Source of the DNA: Pyrobaculum islandicum DSM 4184
GTDB taxonomy: Archaea; Thermoproteota; Thermoprotei; Thermoproteales; Thermoproteaceae
DNA length: 64,000 nt
Assembly (NCBI RefSeq): GCF_000015205.1
Contig: NC_008701.1
Span: forward strand, 713,436 to 777,435
Direction: 5' to 3'
Each line of letters starts with the position of its first letter. Positions within the stretch are counted from its first letter, which is position 1. Shown here piece after piece: positions 1 through 9,370 of this stretch. Under the pieces are notes generated by a model. The model saw nothing but the letters and a program-made list of their open reading frames with translations, ran no database searches and was not told where the DNA came from. Both the position numbers and the translations under genes were made by a program.

Positions 1-116
1 GTGGACACAACACCGCCGGGGCAGACCTTCGGCCTTAGGCTCTGCAGCGATAGGCCGCCGCTTACAACGCCGCTTGGCTTGTACACACGGCGTCGCTTGC
101 TCTGCAGACGCCGCCG

Positions 117-466
117 GATCCGAAGTACTTCGAGTTGGCGCAGTCTCACCTGGCTGATATCGTCGAGGCAGGAAGCACTACCTCGCCCTATATGCCCACA
201 GCGTCACCGACAGGCTGGAGGCAGAGGCGGCGAACTACGTCGGCTACTACAGGAGCCTCTTGTCTTCTCTAGCCAAGGCGCTGAGGTCTGCCGGAGAGGC
301 CGTCGAAAGCGCTCTTGCACGCGCCGCCGGAGCGCTGAGAGAGCTCGGCTCTAAGTTCGCCTCGCTGGCTGAGGAGGTCGTTTCGCACTTGAGGAGGGGC
401 AAGCAAACGTCTCAGTTGCCATCTTCTCACCGTACGGCGGCTAACCACTGGGCTAAGGTGAGTTAA
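117..466 (+). pseudogene. Degenerate fragment of an alpha-helical repeat-family protein
   Basis: Two frames join into one protein-like stretch. Frame 3 reads DPKYFELAQSHLADIVEAG from 117, and a shift near 170 leads into KHYLALYAHSVTDRLEAEA, then an Ala/Glu/Leu-rich helical tail ending at 466. Stops lie further upstream in the first frame, so no intact gene is present. The composition is more GC- and Ala-rich than neighbouring genes. The helical style suggests a lineage-specific Pyrobaculum repeat family, possibly a PaREP type, but I do not recognise it firmly. The left end is close to the window edge. Confidence 0.4.
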
Positions 467-479
467 AAATTTCTTGGTT

Positions 480-884
480 TCACCTCTCGAGAAGAGTTTT
501 CACATACTCCGCAAGCGAGGTTCTAACCTCAGCATCTTCTAGCTGAAGGGCTGTTGCCAGTATCAACTGGGCAAGGATAGGCTTTCTATCCTCTGGCGGG
601 AGTACATTAAGTAGGTTGGCTATGATTGTAGACACGAGCCCTATTGTCTCATCTACTTTAAGTTCCATATCTGAAAGCATGCTTAGCACCTTATCTTCTG
701 TTTTATATAATGTATAAACCGCGACCAGCATTATGAAGTCGATGGTCGATATTTGAAGTCTCTCGACCCACTCTTGGACTTTCTCAGGATTTTCTGTCAT
801 ATATGTAACAAACTTCTCTAGTTCACTTCGCGGAATTTGGAACATTTTCTCAGCGTCTACGAGAAACTTCTCAACCCAACTCAC
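480..884 (-). CDS. Hypothetical helical protein, 134 aa
   Basis: Unrecognised protein of 134 residues, predicted mostly helical and acidic (start MSWVEKFL, end TLLER). It has no cysteines, transmembrane segment or obvious catalytic motif. The GTG start at 884 lies 16 nt from a palindromic TATA element (900-911) that it appears to share with the divergent MBL-fold gene at 929, so the two may be co-expressed. Codon use is like that of neighbouring core genes, unlike the GC-rich relic to its left. Function unknown. Confidence 0.75.
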   Translation of the reverse strand: MSWVEKFLVDAEKMFQIPRSELEKFVTYMTENPEKVQEWVERLQISTIDFIMLVAVYTLYKTEDKVLSMLSDMELKVDETIGLVSTIIANLLNVLPPEDRKPILAQLILATALQLEDAEVRTSLAEYVKTLLER

Positions 885-899
885 ATATGTGTTGACGCA

Positions 900-911
900 T
901 TATTTAAATAA
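900..911. promoter_or_regulatory. Palindromic TATA element shared by two divergent genes
   Basis: TTATTTAAATAA is a perfect 12-bp palindrome. It sits 16 nt before a GTG start on the minus strand (884) and 17 nt before a GTG start on the plus strand (929). The symmetric spacing fits one TBP-binding site serving two leaderless transcripts. Confidence 0.55.
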
Positions 912-928
912 GGTTTACATAAAAAGCG

Positions 929-1657
929 GTGTTTTCAAGAGCTGGTGTTGGATGGGCGTGTGACGGATTTTTTGGTGTAGACACACCTGAAGATGTTAAC
1001 ATTGATATCGTATTAGTGACGCATCACCACGAGAGACATGTGTCAGGAGCGCGCAAAGCAAAAATAGTGATAATAAACCCGATAGAGTACGGGATGGCTG
1101 CAGATGCCCATAGAGCGACGAGGTACGCAGAAGTTGTACTAAAACGCGCTGGGGCGCCAAGAGATTACAAGCCATTCGTGTCTACAGCGCCTTTCAACGG
1201 CACGGTATATAAATTCACAGCAGGGTGGGTGGATCTCGGCGATTTGTCGGTTAGAGTGATACCCTGCGGTTCTCATACTTGGGGACACACGTGTTATAGT
1301 ATAGACAATGTTATATTTGTAGGCGACCTTGACAGTTGGATCGTTAGCGTCAACACGTTTATAAGAGTTCTAGCCTCTCTAAGAAAACTAAGAGATTACA
1401 TAGCTTATACAGGTCGCGGCGAAAGGAAACCTCTAGAGGAGTATATAGATATTCTCAATACTACATTCAAGAGATTAGTAAGGAGATATGTCGAATGTTT
1501 AGGTGAAAAAACCCCATATAAGATAGCTCTTTGCGCTAGAGGTGGGGGCGACCCCCTTAGATTATCAGAGGAAGGCATCGCCTTTGTTAAGTACCTCGTA
1601 GAGAATGGCCTGGCCAAATTGATTAACTCTTTACCCTATACTGTCAAACCGATATAG
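929..1657 (+). CDS. Metallo-beta-lactamase-fold protein with altered metal motif
   Basis: A 242-aa protein that looks like a metallo-beta-lactamase-fold hydrolase. Residues about 31-37 read THHHERH where the family normally has T-H-x-H-x-D-H, so the aspartate ligand is replaced by arginine. A later histidine cluster (SHTWGH, about 115-120) and VGDLDSW (about 131-137) correspond to the next metal-binding positions. The first strands seem short, so it may be a minimal member. Start is GTG at 929, just downstream of the palindromic TATA element. Its 3' end overlaps the convergent DUF123 gene by 22 bp. Substrate unknown; zinc occupancy is uncertain because of the D-to-R change. Confidence 0.65.
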   Translation: MFSRAGVGWACDGFFGVDTPEDVNIDIVLVTHHHERHVSGARKAKIVIINPIEYGMAADAHRATRYAEVVLKRAGAPRDYKPFVSTAPFNGTVYKFTAGWVDLGDLSVRVIPCGSHTWGHTCYSIDNVIFVGDLDSWIVSVNTFIRVLASLRKLRDYIAYTGRGERKPLEEYIDILNTTFKRLVRRYVECLGEKTPYKIALCARGGGDPLRLSEEGIAFVKYLVENGLAKLINSLPYTVKPI

Positions 1658-1998
1658 CGCACAACTTCGGCTAAGTTACAGCGAAATAAATGGCTGGGAG
1701 ACTCCGGATCGTCTGTAGAGCCGAAGTGTGGCACATAAGCGCAAACCTCCGCAAGCTTCTTCGCTAACTCTCTTTCGCTAAAAGGCACAACAACTGCATA
1801 TAATGTCTCACATTGTAGATAATCTACGTGCCACCTCTTTCTGGCCGGCTGTTCAAGATGTCGTAGTATACGCTTTTTACACGATACGCCACAAGAGCCG
1901 GCGTAAGTATATACGCCAGTCTCAATCACAAACCTAGCGGTGTTTGTATTTATTGTCTGACTTGGACATTTAAAAAACACTAGATAGCCTTGTGCCAT
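1636..1998 (-). CDS. DUF123 GIY-YIG-like protein
   Basis: Small protein of the DUF123/GIY-YIG group, found in archaea alone or fused to endonuclease III. Visible signatures are VYTYAGS (GIY-YIG-like core), a following KKRILRHL helix, WHVDYL, and the C-terminal FGSTDDPES-SHLF motif typical of DUF123. The frame is open to 2043, but the ATG at 1998 (MAQGYLVFF) begins where the family domain begins and gives 120 aa; the upstream extension would overlap the sirtuin gene. It may be co-transcribed with the sirtuin, which ends at 2036. A nuclease role is inferred from the fold only. Confidence 0.75.
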   Translation of the reverse strand: MAQGYLVFFKCPSQTINTNTARFVIETGVYTYAGSCGVSCKKRILRHLEQPARKRWHVDYLQCETLYAVVVPFSERELAKKLAEVCAYVPHFGSTDDPESPSHLFRCNLAEVVRYIGLTV

Positions 1999-2035
1999 GG
2001 CTGTGAAGAGCCGATGGCTGGCGTGAGACGTGACG

Positions 2036-2791
2036 TTACCCATGGCGGGTGCTGAGCCTCCTCCTTATTTCTCTAACCAACGCCGGAAGTACTACACCAG
2101 CTCTCCCCTTGATGAATATATCTGCGATTGGGGTAATAGCGGATTCTTCTGTGTTAATTTCTATGACTAACGCTCCATTTCTTTTTGCGATGTGTGGTAT
2201 ATACGCCGCGGGATATACAACGCCGGAAGTACCGATTACTAAAACTACATCGGATTTATGCGCTAGTTCTACGGCTTTGTTCCACACATCTTGAGGTAAT
2301 GGCTCGCCGAACCATACAACGTCTGGTCTCAATAGACCCCCACAATTGGGACATCTGGGGAGTATCTCCTCCACTGGGCGCTCTAATCTATACGTTAGGC
2401 CGCATTTTACACATCTAGCTCTCCAGAGAGAGCCATGTAGCTCCACTACGTTCTTGCTACCAGCTCTCTGGTGGAGCCCGTCTACGTTCTGTGTGATAAT
2501 CGCTTTTATAACTCCTAAATTCTCTAACTCTGCTAAAGCCAAATGGCCGGGGTTCGGCTTGGCATTATATACTAACTCCTGTCTCCATCTATACCATCTC
2601 CAGACAAGTTCTGGATTGCGTTCAAAAGCCTCAGGTGTGGCCAATTCCTCTGGTTTATACCTCTCCCATAATCCTCCGGCACCTCTAAAAGTGGGTACGC
2701 CGCTTTCAGCAGAGATTCCAGCCCCCGTAAATGCTATACAAAACGCCGACTTATGTACCAACTCTGCAGCTTTTAAAACAGCTACATCCAT
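2036..2791 (-). CDS. cobB: NAD-dependent protein deacetylase (Sir2 family)
   Basis: Sirtuin of 251 aa, close to the usual length of archaeal Sir2. It shows the NAD-binding [14 protein letters not shown] motif near residue 22, TQNVDGLH (about 100), the catalytic histidine in ELHGS (about 118), a four-cysteine zinc module (CVKC and CPNC), and GTSGVVYPA. In crenarchaea Sir2 deacetylates Alba, lowering or raising its DNA affinity; an alba gene is present at 55.8 kb. The ATG at 2791 has a minus-strand TATA-like TTATATATTT about 20 nt upstream. The DUF123 gene follows directly downstream. Confidence 0.95.
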   Translation of the reverse strand: MDVAVLKAAELVHKSAFCIAFTGAGISAESGVPTFRGAGGLWERYKPEELATPEAFERNPELVWRWYRWRQELVYNAKPNPGHLALAELENLGVIKAIITQNVDGLHQRAGSKNVVELHGSLWRARCVKCGLTYRLERPVEEILPRCPNCGGLLRPDVVWFGEPLPQDVWNKAVELAHKSDVVLVIGTSGVVYPAAYIPHIAKRNGALVIEINTEESAITPIADIFIKGRAGVVLPALVREIRRRLSTRHG

Positions 2792-2816
2792 ATAAAGCCA
2801 CCTATGATAAATATAT

Positions 2817-2869
2817 AAGTGATGAGCCAGGCAATACGGAAATGTGACGCACCACGACCTCCTCTGAGT
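2817..2869 (+). ncRNA. Candidate C/D box sRNA
   Basis: In the gap between sir2 and the Lon-like gene: a perfect box C GTGATGA (2819-2825), 11 nt, a box D'-like CGGA (2837-2840), a weak C'-like ATGTGAC (2842-2848) and a perfect box D CTGA (2864-2867). C-to-D spacing of 38 nt is right for archaeal C/D guides. TATAAA at 2791-2796 lies about 25 nt upstream of box C. The C' box is poor, and no rRNA target was recognised by eye. Confidence 0.45.
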
Positions 2870-2937
2870 TACAACGCTGATAAACTTAAGGACGTGCAGT
2901 GAGTTACTTTTTTATACAGTGCGCGGAGGGTGGTGAC

Positions 2938-4599
2938 ATGAGAAAGGCATTTGTGCTAGCTTTAATCGCCACAGCGCTTACGCTGGCTTTATGGCAAGCT
3001 TACACCGTAAGGATCGCCTCAGTGGAGATCAATGCCTTAGCAGTAGGGCCCTCTGGGGGCGCCGTTTTGCCCATAAGGGTCACACTTCTGACGCCAGGCG
3101 ACGGGAGGGCCTATGTGGCGGGAGTTCCCGAAGCAGGACAGGGATTTGGCCCGTCTGCTCAAATAGCCCTATATGTTGCAGCTCGATACTCTGGCAAGCC
3201 ATATATAAATTATACAGCTCTATTGAGAGTGCTCGCAAGCGATGCACAAGTAGGCGGCCCCTCGGCCAGCGGCTATATTACTGTGGCTATGTTTGCCCTC
3301 ATGAATGGTCTACAGCTTAGAAACGACACGGCTATGACTGGTATAATACTACCCGACGGGCTAATCGGCCCCGTGGGCGGCGTTTCACAAAAGGTCGCCG
3401 CAGCGGCGGAGAGAGGAATAAAGACCGTTCTCGTTCCAATTGGCGAAAAGCCAAGTGGCATACGTGGCATCAGAGTGATAGAGGTAGGAACTGTAGAAGA
3501 GGCCATATATTACCTAACTGGTTATAGAGTTGAAACACCACGGTCGTCGGTGGTAGATGACACAATGTTTAGAGAGATATCTAAAAACCTCTTTGATGCA
3601 GTATACCGATATTACAACCAGACAGTAGGTAGGGGGTATGTAGACACATCCCTAATAGAAGAGTTAAAGGCTAAAGGCGACTACTACACAGCAGCATCGT
3701 TAATATACCAAGGCATTGTGAATTACTACAGCGACCAAGCCGCCTCCTCTAGGAGGATGGCTCGAACACTTTATGATCAAGCTCTCCAGCTAGCTAAAGA
3801 GGCCGAGAGGGAGCTTTCTAAAATCCCCATAACTATTAACAACATAGATCTCGTAGTAGCGGCGTACACCAGAATATATGAGGTATATCTACAGGCTAAC
3901 TCAACGTCGCCTCAACCAGGTGTTATGTATGCCCGCGCAGTCACGCTAAAGCCGTGGATTGAGGAAGCTCGTAAAATGGCCTACGGTCCTGCTGTAAATG
4001 AGAGTGGATTAGCAGAGGCGGCCAGGATGTATCTAGACTACGCCAAAGCTATGTATGCGTATTTAGAGACGACATATGGCGTCACTATTGGCGATTATTC
4101 AACCGCCGTACAGCTCGCCGAAGATCTTTACGGCAAGAGACTATATCTCGCGTCTATGGCTAACTCTATAGAGATCATTGCCGAATCTGCCGCCGCTCTC
4201 ATGGCATCTGCGTCAGACAAGTATCTTTCTATAGCAAAAGACAGGGCGTTAATAAATATGGCGCGTGCTGCGCGGTGCGGCTATACAAACACACTGCCTC
4301 TCAGCTATCTCCAATTTGGCGATTATTACAGCCAGCAACCAACTAGAACGCAAAACGCCTTGACCTACTATATTATGGCATCTGTATATTCGACAGCCAT
4401 GGGGGACGTCGCTTGTACCTCAAAGAGCGAAGTGGTATATCAACGCCCGACTTTCTCAGCGTCTGAAAGCAAAAATATAACTGCTTCAACTATATATACA
4501 GCAAGTACTAGAGAAGATGTAGAGGGGAAAAGTCTCTGGCTACCTCTCGTATTAGCACTATTGGCCGCTTTAGCTCTAGTCTACTCCTCTAGACGGTAA
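2938..4599 (+). CDS. Membrane-anchored Lon-like (S16-type) serine protease
   Basis: About 553 aa from the ATG at 2938, which follows a Shine-Dalgarno-like GGAGGGTGGTG; an in-frame GTG at 2899 is less likely. An N-terminal hydrophobic segment (residues 1-20) looks like a signal or anchor, and a C-terminal hydrophobic segment precedes a short basic tail (SSRR), so the bulk should be extracytoplasmic. The first 200 residues form a Lon-type proteolytic domain: GPSASGYITVA holds the nucleophile Ser, and GGVSQKVAAAAERG holds the Lys of the Ser-Lys dyad. No AAA+ ATPase domain is present. A long helical region of unknown role follows. This matches the archaeal COG1750-type predicted secreted Lon-like proteases. 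Confidence 0.8.
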   Translation: MRKAFVLALIATALTLALWQAYTVRIASVEINALAVGPSGGAVLPIRVTLLTPGDGRAYVAGVPEAGQGFGPSAQIALYVAARYSGKPYINYTALLRVLASDAQVGGPSASGYITVAMFALMNGLQLRNDTAMTGIILPDGLIGPVGGVSQKVAAAAERGIKTVLVPIGEKPSGIRGIRVIEVGTVEEAIYYLTGYRVETPRSSVVDDTMFREISKNLFDAVYRYYNQTVGRGYVDTSLIEELKAKGDYYTAASLIYQGIVNYYSDQAASSRRMARTLYDQALQLAKEAERELSKIPITINNIDLVVAAYTRIYEVYLQANSTSPQPGVMYARAVTLKPWIEEARKMAYGPAVNESGLAEAARMYLDYAKAMYAYLETTYGVTIGDYSTAVQLAEDLYGKRLYLASMANSIEIIAESAAALMASASDKYLSIAKDRALINMARAARCGYTNTLPLSYLQFGDYYSQQPTRTQNALTYYIMASVYSTAMGDVACTSKSEVVYQRPTFSASESKNITASTIYTASTREDVEGKSLWLPLVLALLAALALVYSSRR

Positions 4600-4882
4600 C
4601 TATTTCGCCGTTGATATGTCGCTTTTTCTTGCGGCCGCTTTTTCTACCAGGAAGTAGCGTTAATGTAAAGAAGACAACCGGTACTAAATATTCCCAGTAG
4701 GGTGCATACATGTAGATTGTCGCTACTAACCTCTCTACAATATCGCCATTTATAGTCACGGCAGGGATAGATATTAAGACTAAACCCGCAACTGCTAAAG
4801 CGGTTAATACTCTGTCACGTACTCTTCTTAGAGCAAGTGCTGTTAGTATAGCTATTATAGTTAACGCAATTAATCCAGTCAT
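4589..4882 (-). CDS. Small integral membrane protein, 97 aa
   Basis: Hypothetical protein with about three transmembrane helices (residues roughly 1-17, 28-45, 62-82) and a basic cytoplasmic-type tail (GRKSGRKKKR). It converges with and overlaps the 3' end of the Lon-like protease gene by 11 bp. No family recognised. It could assist the neighbouring membrane protease, but only proximity suggests this. Confidence 0.6.
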   Translation of the reverse strand: MTGLIALTIIAILTALALRRVRDRVLTALAVAGLVLISIPAVTINGDIVERLVATIYMYAPYWEYLVPVVFFTLTLLPGRKSGRKKKRHINGEIVTV

Positions 4883-4923
4883 AGGCTACGCCTACCTCGT
4901 CTATTATATGTCTATCAGTTATT

Positions 4924-5532
4924 ATGTGGCAAGTTATTATATTACTTTCGGCATCTCAGAACGTCTTTACGCCACTCAGTGTATTGTTTAAATATGTGTA
5001 TAATCATTACGTCGTGTGGTTCCTCCCGCTTAATAGAGGCGAGGCAGTAGAAGTTATAAAAAGAGCGTATGAAATTGCGCGGGAACATGCAAGAAAAGCC
5101 GGTGGGAGATTAGAGCCTATACAGCCAAAACATATCTACGGGGGGGAGGCCGATAAATTTGGCTATACTCTGCAGGTTGGCAGAATAACTGTAACTCTAC
5201 CGCCAGCATCAACTCTTGTAATATGGGGGTTTTATAACGCAGATGAGTATCTAGATTTTATACGGTTTATACACGACGGAAGAGTATATGAATGGTTTGT
5301 CGAACCTATTGCTTACTACCCAGAGCGAATTGGGGTGTGGTTAGAGGAGCCTCTTATATTTAGAAATACGCTATATATAGACGTACATACTACATCTACA
5401 GAAGGTAGAGATCGGGTTTATGGTTGGCCTCTTGGCTATTTTATCGCGCCTCTACAGCCGCCTCAGGAAGTAAAAACGCCACGTAAACCTAAGAGTGGAC
5501 AATCTAAAAGAGGGAAGGGAGAGCAGACATAG
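4924..5532 (+). CDS. Hypothetical protein paired with serine recombinase
   Basis: Unrecognised 202-aa protein. Residues 1-35 are hydrophobic; the middle is a mixed alpha/beta region rich in Tyr, Trp and Phe; the last 25 residues are Lys/Pro/Gly-rich and probably disordered. The stop is 3 nt before the TTG start of the serine recombinase gene, so the two are very likely co-transcribed. A TATA-like TATTATATG lies about 18 nt before the ATG. Function unknown; a DNA-related partner role is only a guess from the basic tail and the neighbour. Confidence 0.65.
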   Translation: MWQVIILLSASQNVFTPLSVLFKYVYNHYVVWFLPLNRGEAVEVIKRAYEIAREHARKAGGRLEPIQPKHIYGGEADKFGYTLQVGRITVTLPPASTLVIWGFYNADEYLDFIRFIHDGRVYEWFVEPIAYYPERIGVWLEEPLIFRNTLYIDVHTTSTEGRDRVYGWPLGYFIAPLQPPQEVKTPRKPKSGQSKRGKGEQT

Positions 5533-5535
5533 GTC

Positions 5536-6291
5536 TTGATTACCGCAATCACGTATATACGTGTATCTACCGAGGAGCAAGACCCAGAGAACCAACGCGA
5601 CTTCTTAGAGAAATGGGCGAGTGGACGCGGCTTATACATACTTAAACACTATATAGATGTAGGGGTATCGGGGGTTGTTGAGCCTTGGAAAAGACCCGCA
5701 TTTAAACAGATGGCGACAGAAGTGGATAAGTTAGAGCCGAGACCCAAGGTGCTTTTAGTATATGAAATTTCGAGATTAGTTCGCTCTTTTCAAGAACTCT
5801 TCACACTACTAGATCTCGTGGAAAACAAGCTGGGTCTTGTAGTTGTATCAGCGTCGGAAAGAGAGCAAGCGCTTCAGAATCTCGACGGAGTTTACCGTCA
5901 GTTTCTTCGCGCAGTTCTTGCATTTGTGGCCACTATGGAGAGAGAATTCATACGACAAAGAACTAAGATCGCACTCGAAAGGGCGAGAGCAAGAGGCAAG
6001 ATCTGGAATGTGGCAGAGAAAAGAAATGACATAACACAAGCTGTAGTGGAAATGTACACTTCAGGCGCTTCATTAAGAGAAACCGCCAGAGCGTTTGGAC
6101 TTTCCTTATATGAAGTCAGAAGAATACTATCTAAAGCCGGTGTTTATCGGCCTAGCGCCTACACATGCCCCCGGTGTTTCTCCCGCCTAAAGGTGATAGA
6201 GAGAACGGCGAAAATAGTGGATAGCAGATATACGGTTACAGAAAGACTATATTGTTCTAACTGTGGATACGAAGAGATAAGAGAAATCTAG
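5536..6291 (+). CDS. Serine recombinase (resolvase family) with C-terminal zinc ribbon
   Basis: A 251-aa site-specific serine recombinase starting at TTG 5536. The N-terminal catalytic domain (about 1-155) carries the nucleophile in YIRVSTEEQ and the conserved arginines in YEISRLVRS, then the long E-helix region (MEREFIRQRTK). A Hin-like helix-turn-helix follows (GASLRETARAFGLS, about 175-190). The C-terminus is a CxxC...CxxC zinc ribbon (CPRC, CSNC), unusual for small resolvases. There is no N-terminal MerR-type HTH, so it is not a typical IS607 TnpA. No inverted crossover sites or partner transposon genes were seen next to it. It may be a resident resolvase/invertase. Confidence 0.85.
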   Translation: MITAITYIRVSTEEQDPENQRDFLEKWASGRGLYILKHYIDVGVSGVVEPWKRPAFKQMATEVDKLEPRPKVLLVYEISRLVRSFQELFTLLDLVENKLGLVVVSASEREQALQNLDGVYRQFLRAVLAFVATMEREFIRQRTKIALERARARGKIWNVAEKRNDITQAVVEMYTSGASLRETARAFGLSLYEVRRILSKAGVYRPSAYTCPRCFSRLKVIERTAKIVDSRYTVTERLYCSNCGYEEIREI

Positions 6292-6343
6292 ATCCGTACT
6301 TAAAGGACACATCATTGATCAGCGAGGTGAAGCCACTTCATTT
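6290..6343 (-). ncRNA. C/D box sRNA, predicted to guide 16S rRNA methylation
   Basis: Minus strand, 5' to 3': C-like ATGAAGT (6341-6335), 12-nt guide (6334-6323), box D' CTGA (6322-6319), 3-nt spacer, C' ATGATGT (6315-6309), 12-nt guide (6308-6297), D-like CGGA (6296-6293). All spacings are those of archaeal C/D sRNAs. A TATA box GATATAAA (6370-6363) lies about 25 nt upstream. The D guide is complementary over 10 nt to ACUUAAAGGA, a conserved archaeal 16S rRNA segment (E. coli positions about 910-919). The D+5 rule would place 2'-O-methylation at the position equivalent to E. coli 912. The RNA overlaps the recombinase stop codon by a few bases. Boxes C and D each deviate from consensus. Confidence 0.6.
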
Positions 6344-6371
6344 AAAATACCCTGGGCTGTGGTTTATATCT

Positions 6372-6917
6372 TTAACAGATCTTCTCTACATACCTAGATA
6401 TATCAAATCCCCGTTTTTTGAATTCCCGGAGATCCTCATAGCGACTCCAGGGGTACGAAATCCAAACCCATTCCTCAATCTTCTCCACATAGTAATCCGG
6501 CACATAACTACTGGTTGTCTTTAGATGTAACACCGCTGTTTTTGTCTCCGAAGCACCTACTAAATCAAGAATATTCTTGACAGTCATCAAAGTATGCCCT
6601 GTGTCGGCTACTTCGTCAACTACTAAGACAGACTTACCTCTAACTACGCCTGGCTCTACGTTATGGTAGACTATCGGTCTCTCAGCACGTCTCTGAGCCA
6701 GCCCCCAATATTTTACTCCTATTGATATTATATCGTCAATCCCTAAAACATCACTTATTATACGCGCTGGGACAAGACCGCCGCGAGAAACTGCAATGAT
6801 GACCTCAGGCTTGTATCCAGACTCCTCTATTTTCTTTGCTAAAATTTCGCTTAAAGTTATCCCCTCGGGCCATGAGATAAATCTCACCTTTACTCCCCCT
6901 ATCTCGATAATAGGCAT
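6372..6917 (-). CDS. Purine-type phosphoribosyltransferase
   Basis: About 181 aa from the ATG at 6917 (MPIIEIGGVKVRF). A TATA-like TTTTTATAC sits about 20-28 nt upstream, so the in-frame ATG at 6947 is unlikely. It is a type I PRTase with the PRPP-binding motif VLVVDEVADTGHTL near residue 100 and an early loop AVSRGGLVPARI. These features fit xanthine/guanine/hypoxanthine PRTases that salvage purine bases using PRPP. The exact base cannot be decided from sequence by eye. It is monocistronic, followed downstream by the C/D sRNA candidate. Confidence 0.85.
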   Translation of the reverse strand: MPIIEIGGVKVRFISWPEGITLSEILAKKIEESGYKPEVIIAVSRGGLVPARIISDVLGIDDIISIGVKYWGLAQRRAERPIVYHNVEPGVVRGKSVLVVDEVADTGHTLMTVKNILDLVGASETKTAVLHLKTTSSYVPDYYVEKIEEWVWISYPWSRYEDLREFKKRGFDISRYVEKIC

Positions 6918-7030
6918 GTATGAAGGGTTGGAGAGGTATAAAAACACGTGTCAGCGCCCGCCACCGTTGGGCAGGCTCTCGTCATCAATACCGCGTGGGT
7001 TCAACTCTCCACCAATAGTTATGGAAGTCC

Positions 7031-8874
<1,844 letters not shown>

Positions 8875-9017
8875 CAATATTCTTTTATACATAATAGCAA
8901 AACTTTTGTTAAAAAATAATAGATTCAAGAAAAGAACTTTGCAAAGCTTATTAAAAGAGAGTTGCATAAGGCCTTTCCCTCTTTATCTCTTAGAGACCTC
9001 ATAATTTCTTGCCGCTT

Positions 9018-9043
9018 GTCCCTAGGCTATTGCGACTAGGGAC
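9018..9043 (-). other. Hairpin after TnpB relic, IS200/IS605 right-end-like
   Basis: On the minus strand, directly after the TnpB relic stop at 9046, GTCCCTAG and CTAGGGAC pair perfectly (9018-9025 with 9036-9043) around a 10-nt loop and follow GGGGTGAAAGTCCC. A hairpin just 3' of tnpB is where IS200/IS605 elements have their right end and the 3' part of the guide (omega) RNA. Bases 8875-9017 are otherwise AT-rich with nothing recognised. Confidence 0.45.
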
Positions 9044-9045
9044 TT

Positions 9046-9370
9046 TCACCCCGTCCACGTTTTTATTGACAGCTGGGCTACCTCCGGCGCCACTTCTCTA
9101 GTGAAGACGGGGGCGACGTAGAGCTTGTCATAGGTCGGCTTTTTCTTGCCCTTCCGTCTTCCTACGCCCAAGAACGCCAACTTGAGTCTGGCGCCCTCCT
9201 CCAACCGTTTTCTGATCCAAGAGATGTCGCCCTTCTTCAATTTTACAACAAACGGCGGTATGCCCAACTTCCGCACTCTGAGAACGCCGCTCTTTAGGTC
9301 GACAAAGACGACTCTGCTTATGTCTTTCTCATTTTTGATTCCCAGTTGGGCGTTTAACGGAACCGCCTAG
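9046..9370 (-). pseudogene. TnpB (OrfB) relic, N-proximal part, internally deleted
   Basis: The minus strand reads AVPLNAQLG, then DLKSGVLRVRKL, LKLAFLGVGRR and YVAPVFTREV, matching the central beta region of the TnpB copies elsewhere in the window. At 9092 it jumps to APEVAQLSIKTWTG and stops, so the first RuvC motif and everything up to the last 14 residues are missing. The start of the gene is also missing (a stop precedes AVPLNA). It lies head to head with a C-terminal TnpB half on the plus strand. Confidence 0.75.

Noticed and set aside
6955..7010. GTGGGTTCAACTCTCCAC resembling a tRNA T arm, with TTGATGA/CTGA on the minus strand
   Set aside because: No acceptor or anticodon stem can be built, and the C-to-D spacing is too short for a guide RNA.
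9018..9060. GGGGTGAAAGTCCC considered as RNase P RNA conserved region I
   Set aside because: The other catalytic-core motifs are absent, and the hairpin lies right after a TnpB stop, which fits an element end better.
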